From Allobosea sp. LC85 (GTDB taxonomy: Bacteria > Pseudomonadota > Alphaproteobacteria > Rhizobiales > Beijerinckiaceae): DNA of 64,000 nucleotides. The notes under the pieces were generated by a model. That model searched no databases and was not told the DNA's origin. It saw nothing but the letters and a program-made list of their open reading frames with translations. A program made the translations under genes and the position numbers. Below are positions 60,016-64,000 of this stretch, piece after piece (positions within the stretch are counted from its first letter, which is position 1; the number at the start of each line of letters is the position of its first letter). The DNA is taken from positions 93,476-157,475 of the forward strand of contig NZ_JPKG01000029.1 in the NCBI RefSeq assembly GCF_000735605.1, written 5' to 3'.

Positions 60016-60894
60016 TCAGCCCGAGCGCGCCAGATCCTGAACCGTTTCGAAGAAGCTGCGTACCAGTGGAATTCGCCGCCGCTCGGCACGGCAGGCCGCG
60101 TATTCGCCCACGGCGAGGTCGGCGCCCGTGATCTCGAGCTTCCTAAGCTGAGTGTCCTCCCGAAATTCAGCATCGAAGGTGACGCCGATGCCGAAACCGG
60201 CAGCCACGGCCTCGCGAACCGCCTCGCGGGTCTGCACTTCGAGAAGGTTGGCCGGCTTGACGCCCGCTTCGGAGAGGCGGCTCTCGAAGACTTCGCGGGT
60301 GATCGAGCCGCGCTCGCGCAGAACGATGTCCTCTCCGGCAAAAGCCTCGATCGGGATGTGGCCGTGTTGGGCGAAATGGTGTTCGGCGGAGACGAAAGCG
60401 ACCAGCCTGTCGGAACGCAGTTTGACGACGTGCAGATGAGGATCCGAATTCTGCCTCGCCGTGATGGCGACATCGGCGGCGAAGTCCATGATCTGGTCGA
60501 TGACCTCGGAGGAGTTGCCGATCGTCAACGAGAAGGTCAGGCCCGGATATTTCGTCCGAATGCGCGCAAGCGCGGCCATGACATGGGTCGCGCTGTCAGC
60601 TGCGATGCGCAGATGCCCGCGCTGCAAGGTGCGTGTTCCGGCAAGCAGAGCCTGAGCCTCATCCTCCGCCGCGAACAGTCGTGACGTGATCACGAACAGG
60701 CTCTGACCGAGCGGCGTCAGCCGAACCTGGCGGCCGGCGCGGTCGAATAGCCGCACGCCATAGGCATCCTCAAGGCCGCGAACCTGGGATGACAGGGTGG
60801 GCTGGCTGACGTTCCGTGCCCGTGCCGCGCGCGTAAAGCTTTCCGCCTCGGCAACCGCGTGGAAGGCGCAAAGGCCGGAATAGCTGATCGCCAT
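60016..60894 (-). CDS. LysR family transcriptional regulator (divergent from phnW)
   Basis: The 292-residue protein has a LysR helix-turn-helix (about residues 4-63, FHAVAEAESFTRAARARNVSQPTLSSQV) and a C-terminal ligand domain with FAADVAITA, EDIVLRERGS and GIGVTFDAEF. It faces phnW across a short divergent control region with the dyad at 60900-60914, which fits a role as activator of the phnW-phnA-phnY operon. It is similar to the LysR at 55383. Confidence 0.92.
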   Translation of the reverse strand: MAISYSGLCAFHAVAEAESFTRAARARNVSQPTLSSQVRGLEDAYGVRLFDRAGRQVRLTPLGQSLFVITSRLFAAEDEAQALLAGTRTLQRGHLRIAADSATHVMAALARIRTKYPGLTFSLTIGNSSEVIDQIMDFAADVAITARQNSDPHLHVVKLRSDRLVAFVSAEHHFAQHGHIPIEAFAGEDIVLRERGSITREVFESRLSEAGVKPANLLEVQTREAVREAVAAGFGIGVTFDAEFREDTQLRKLEITGADLAVGEYAACRAERRRIPLVRSFFETVQDLARSG

Positions 60895-60899
60895 TTTGC

Positions 60900-60914
60900 A
60901 TAGATCCTATCTAT
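60900..60914. promoter_or_regulatory. Perfect dyad ATAGATCCTATCTAT upstream of phnW
   Basis: Arms ATAGAT and ATCTAT surround CCT in the 105-bp region between the LysR and phnW starts. LysR-type activators bind dyads of this kind (T-N11-A core). It lies immediately upstream of the LysR gene, so it may also serve as its autoregulatory site. Confidence 0.55.
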
Positions 60915-60999
60915 AGTTTCTATGGAAACGATGTATTGGAGCTATGTCAATCGGCGGCCTAGCGTTCGACATCTGCTCCAGCGCAAAGCGAGACCGCCC

Positions 61000-62145
61000 A
61001 TGGCACAAGCCCGCCGCCCCGCCGCTTCCGAGACCGGCGACCCGCTTCTCCTGACGCCCGGGCCGCTCACGACCAGCAAGGCGATCAAGGAAGCCATGGT
61101 GCATGACTGGGGCTCGCGCGATGCCGCCTTCGTCGGCATCAACAAAGCCGTGATGGAGGAATTGCCGAAGATCATCTATGGCGAGGGCGCCTTCGTGACC
61201 GTGCCGATGCAAGGCTCCGGCACTTTCGCGGTCGAGGCCATGCTGACCAGCTTCGTGCCGCGTAGCGGCAAGGCTCTGATCCTGATCAACGGCGCCTATG
61301 GCCAGCGCGCCAGGCGCATCCTCGAGATCGCGGGCCGCGATGTCGTCGTCCACGAGACGGCCGAGGACATGCCACCCGACCTCGCCGAGGTCGACCGGAT
61401 GCTCGTCGCCGATGCGGCGATCAGCCATGTCTTCGTGGTCCATTGCGAAACGACGAGCGGCATCCGCAACCCGATCGAGGCGGTGGCGGCGCTGGTCAAG
61501 CGCCATGGCCGACGCTTGCTGATCGATTCGATGAGCGCCTTCGGGGCGCTGCCGCTCGACAGCCGCGAGGTCTATTTCGACGCTGTCGCCGCCTCTTCGA
61601 ACAAGTGCATCCAGGGAGTGCCCGGCCTCGGTTTCGTCATCGCGCGCCGCAGCGCGCTGGCGGAGACCAAGGGCAACGCCACCACGCTGGTGCTCGACCT
61701 CCACGATCAGCACGCCGCCTTCGAGCGCACCGGGCAGTACCGCTTCACCCCGCCGATCCATGTCATCGTCGCGTTCCATGCGGCGCTGCAGGAATTCTGG
61801 GTGGAAGGCGGCGTCGCCGGGCGCGGCGAGCGCTATGCCGACAATGCGCGCATCCTGATCGAGGGCATGCAGGAACTCGGCTTCCGGACGCTGCTGCCGG
61901 CGCACCACCAGGCGCCGATCATCGTCACCTTCCACATGCCGCAGGACAAGAACTTCGTCTTCCAGCGCTTCTACGACACGCTGAAGGATGCCGGCTACGT
62001 GATCTACCCGGGCAAGCTGACCGTCGCCGACAGCTTCCGCATCGGCTGCATCGGCGCCCTCGGTGCGCAGGACATGAAGGCCTTCGTCGCCACGGTCTCG
62101 GACGTCCTTGCCGAGATGGGCGTCGGCCTGAAGTCGGCGGCGTGA
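61000..62145 (+). CDS. phnW: 2-aminoethylphosphonate-pyruvate transaminase
   Basis: The product from ATG 61000 has 381 residues with the PhnW pattern of the class V PLP fold: LLTPGPLTTS near residue 19, QGSGTFAVEAM near residue 68, HCETTSGIRNP near residue 149 and the PLP Lys in SSNKCIQGVPG near residue 206. It moves the amino group of 2-aminoethylphosphonate to pyruvate, giving phosphonoacetaldehyde and alanine. An upstream ATG at 60922 would add 26 residues that overlap the control region and is less likely. It leads the phnW-phnA-phnY operon. Confidence 0.93.
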   Translation: MAQARRPAASETGDPLLLTPGPLTTSKAIKEAMVHDWGSRDAAFVGINKAVMEELPKIIYGEGAFVTVPMQGSGTFAVEAMLTSFVPRSGKALILINGAYGQRARRILEIAGRDVVVHETAEDMPPDLAEVDRMLVADAAISHVFVVHCETTSGIRNPIEAVAALVKRHGRRLLIDSMSAFGALPLDSREVYFDAVAASSNKCIQGVPGLGFVIARRSALAETKGNATTLVLDLHDQHAAFERTGQYRFTPPIHVIVAFHAALQEFWVEGGVAGRGERYADNARILIEGMQELGFRTLLPAHHQAPIIVTFHMPQDKNFVFQRFYDTLKDAGYVIYPGKLTVADSFRIGCIGALGAQDMKAFVATVSDVLAEMGVGLKSAA

Positions 62146-62153
62146 AGGAGCAG

Positions 62154-63410
62154 ATGATGAACATGCATTCCAAGGTCGGATCGGATGTCGTCGCAAACGG
62201 GCGGGCCTATGCCCGGCCGCAGCGTGCGACGGTCGTGATCTGCATGGACGGCTCGGAGCCGGCCTATATCGAGGCCGCCAGCGCCAAGGGACTGACGCCG
62301 AATCTCGACCGGATCATGCGGGCCGGCACCAGCACCCATGCCTATTCCGTGATCCCGAGCTTCACCAATCCGAATAATCTCTCGATCATCACCGGCCGAC
62401 CGCCGGCGGTCCATGGCATCGCCGGCAACTTCTTCTACGACCGCGAGGCGAAGGAAGAGGTGATGATGAACGATGCCCGCTTCCTGCGGGCGCCGACCAT
62501 CCTGGCGGAGTTCCAGAAGGCCGGCTTCAAGGTCGCGATGGTGACGGCCAAGGACAAGCTGCGCACCCTGCTGGGCAAGGGGCTCGACTTCACCAGCGGC
62601 ACGGCGATCGCCTTCTCCTCGGAGAAGGCGGACAAGGCCAACACACTTGAGAACGGCATCGATGAGGTGCTCGACTTCGTCGGCATGCCGGTCCCGTCGG
62701 TCTACTCGGCGGATCTCTCCGAGTTCGTCTTCGCGGCCGGCGTCAAGCTGCTGGACAGCTTCAAGCCGGACCTGATGTATCTCTCGACGACCGACTATGT
62801 GCAGCACAAGGCGGCGCCGGGCTCAGGCGTCGCGGATGCGTTCTACGCCATGTTCGACGGCTATGTCGGCAGGCTCGATGCGCTCGGCTGCACGCTCGTC
62901 ATCACCGCCGACCATGGCATGAACGACAAGCACCTGCCGAATGGCGAGCCGGACGTGGTCTATCTGCAAACGCTGATGGACGAATGGTATGGCAAGGGCA
63001 CGATGCGCGTGATCCTGCCGATCACGGACCCTTACGTCGTCCATCACGGCGCGCTCGGTTCCTTCGCCACGGTCTACCTGCCCAAGGGCGCCGACCAGGT
63101 CGAGGTTGCGGCTCGCATCTCCGGCATCGACGGCATCGCGCTCGCGGTCACCGCGGCGGAGGCCTGCGAGCGTTTCGAGCTGCCGGCCGACCGGATCGGC
63201 GACGTGGTCGCGATCTCGACGCGCTCGAAGGTGATCGGCACCTCGCCGGAGAGGCACGATCTCTCGGGACTGACCGAGCCGCTGCGCTCGCATGGCGGCA
63301 TCACCGAGCAGCGCGTGCCGATGATCGCCAACCGGCCGATCTCCGTGCCGGAGGGGCGCACGCTCCGCAATTTCGACGTCTTCGACGTCGCCCTCAACCT
63401 GGTGAGCTGA
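62154..63410 (+). CDS. phnA: Phosphonoacetate hydrolase
   Basis: The 418-residue protein belongs to the alkaline phosphatase/NPP superfamily: [10 protein letters not shown] near residue 27 (metal Asp), the Thr nucleophile in FTNPNNLSI near residue 70, [12 protein letters not shown] near residue 207 (Asp and His) and ADHGMNDKH near residue 250 (Asp and His). It cleaves the C-P bond of phosphonoacetate to acetate and phosphate. AAGGAG precedes tandem ATGs at 62154 and 62157. It starts 8 bp after phnW. Confidence 0.93.
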   Translation: MMNMHSKVGSDVVANGRAYARPQRATVVICMDGSEPAYIEAASAKGLTPNLDRIMRAGTSTHAYSVIPSFTNPNNLSIITGRPPAVHGIAGNFFYDREAKEEVMMNDARFLRAPTILAEFQKAGFKVAMVTAKDKLRTLLGKGLDFTSGTAIAFSSEKADKANTLENGIDEVLDFVGMPVPSVYSADLSEFVFAAGVKLLDSFKPDLMYLSTTDYVQHKAAPGSGVADAFYAMFDGYVGRLDALGCTLVITADHGMNDKHLPNGEPDVVYLQTLMDEWYGKGTMRVILPITDPYVVHHGALGSFATVYLPKGADQVEVAARISGIDGIALAVTAAEACERFELPADRIGDVVAISTRSKVIGTSPERHDLSGLTEPLRSHGGITEQRVPMIANRPISVPEGRTLRNFDVFDVALNLVS

Positions 63411-63411
63411 G

Positions 63412-64000
63412 ATGAACGCGAATGTGAATCCGCCCGTGCGCCGCGAGGCGATGCGGATCGCCGGCAAGCTCGTCACCACCGACGACATGCTGGAAGTGCG
63501 CAATCCCTACGACGACAGCGTCGTCGGCCTTATCCCGGCCGCCCGCCCCGAGCATGTCCGCGAGGCCTTTGCCAAGGCGCGCGCCTTCAAGCCGACGCTG
63601 ACCCGCTACGAGCGCCAGCAGATCCTGCAGAAGACAGCCGAGCTGCTGCGCGACCGCAAGGAGCAGTTCGCCCGGCTGATCACGGCGGAAGCCGGGCTGT
63701 GCTGGAAGGATTCGCTCTATGAGGCGAGCCGGGCCTATGACGTCTGGTCCTTCGCGGCCCAGCTCACCATCAAGGACGATGGCGAGATGTTCTCCTGCGA
63801 CATCTCGCCGAACGGCAAGGCGCGCAAGATCTTCACGACGCGCCAACCCCTGCTTGGCGTTATCTCGGCGATCACGCCCTTCAACCACCCGCTCAACATG
63901 GTCAGCCACAAGCTGGCGCCGGCGATCGCGACGAATAACCGCCTCGTGCTGAAGCCGACCGAGCTGACGCCGCTGACCGCGCTGGCGCTCGCCGATGTGC
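63412..64000 (+). CDS. phnY: Phosphonoacetaldehyde dehydrogenase, partial (3' end beyond window)
   Basis: From ATG 63412, 1 bp after the phnA stop, an open frame continues to the window end (about 196 residues). It matches the N-terminal half of the aldehyde dehydrogenase family: [11 protein letters not shown] near residue 29, [13 protein letters not shown] near residue 93, ITPFNHPLN with the catalytic Asn near residue 155 and [12 protein letters not shown] near residue 180. In this operon it oxidises phosphonoacetaldehyde to phosphonoacetate, the PhnA substrate. The catalytic Cys lies outside the window. Confidence 0.9.
   Translation, partial: MNANVNPPVRREAMRIAGKLVTTDDMLEVRNPYDDSVVGLIPAARPEHVREAFAKARAFKPTLTRYERQQILQKTAELLRDRKEQFARLITAEAGLCWKDSLYEASRAYDVWSFAAQLTIKDDGEMFSCDISPNGKARKIFTTRQPLLGVISAITPFNHPLNMVSHKLAPAIATNNRLVLKPTELTPLTALALADV

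Noticed and set aside
1..64000. CRISPR arrays and riboswitches
   Set aside because: No run of regularly spaced identical repeats of 25-40 bp and no recognisable riboswitch core were seen on either strand.

Overview
The window is high-GC DNA with short intergenic gaps, ATGA/TGATG gene overlaps, many ABC-type uptake systems, a Pseudomonas-101-type NAD formate dehydrogenase, RIME-like palindromes and an alphaproteobacterial 2-aminoethylphosphonate pathway. This points to the Hyphomicrobiales, and the gene mix resembles Bosea. That placement is an inference; no 16S or marker gene is present.

Layout. (1) 0-6 kb: two Mrp/complex-I-like proton-translocating membrane subunits (the first cut by the window edge), an SLC13-type permease, a membrane-anchored alpha/beta hydrolase and an HdeD-like protein. 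(2) 6-25 kb: a catabolic locus that looks built for a cyclic ureide or imide. It has an iron/polyamine-type ABC importer, a seven-gene minus-strand operon (SDR, DapA-like lyase, GlcD-like FAD oxidase, Asp/Glu/hydantoin racemase, flavin-reductase-like protein, M20 carbamoylase-like hydrolase, allantoinase-like amidohydrolase), a DUF917 protein, a divergent polar amino-acid ABC importer, an NHL protein and a D-hydantoinase. Three 15-bp dyads of the form ATA-N9-TAT sit in its control regions. (3) 25-28 kb: a small secreted protein, a patatin-like lipoprotein and a glycine-zipper lipoprotein.

(4) 28.2-44.0 kb: a probable genomic island between direct repeats that carry truncated 5' halves of tRNA-Arg(CCG). 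It holds a seven-gene minus-strand operon (polar amino-acid-type ABC importer, SDR, LacD-like aldolase, PfkB kinase), a divergent IclR regulator with a DapA-like lyase, a DEDD exonuclease and a complete dipeptide-type ABC transporter. (5) 44-49 kb: stress-flavoured small genes (HPF, phasin, small unknowns), an MBL-fold hydrolase, then the intact tRNA-Arg(CCG), followed by an integrase N-terminus fused to an IS110 transposase C-terminus. (6) 49-55.4 kb: formate dehydrogenase, IS3 debris, a UPF0182 membrane protein and a universal stress protein, flanked by a 44-bp imperfect direct repeat.

(7) 55.4-64 kb: phosphonate catabolism. Two LysR regulators, a PbfA-type lyase, a D-2-hydroxyacid dehydrogenase, a metallophosphoesterase and phnW-phnA-phnY. 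PhnW converts 2-aminoethylphosphonate to phosphonoacetaldehyde, PbfA is expected to make the same aldehyde from (R)-1-hydroxy-2-aminoethylphosphonate, PhnY oxidises it to phosphonoacetate, and PhnA hydrolyses that to acetate and phosphate. phnY runs off the window end.

The most notable points are the tRNA-Arg-derived repeats that bound the 15.6-kb island, the shared operator-like dyads of the ureide-type locus, and the unassigned sugar kinase/aldolase operon fed by an amino-acid-type importer.
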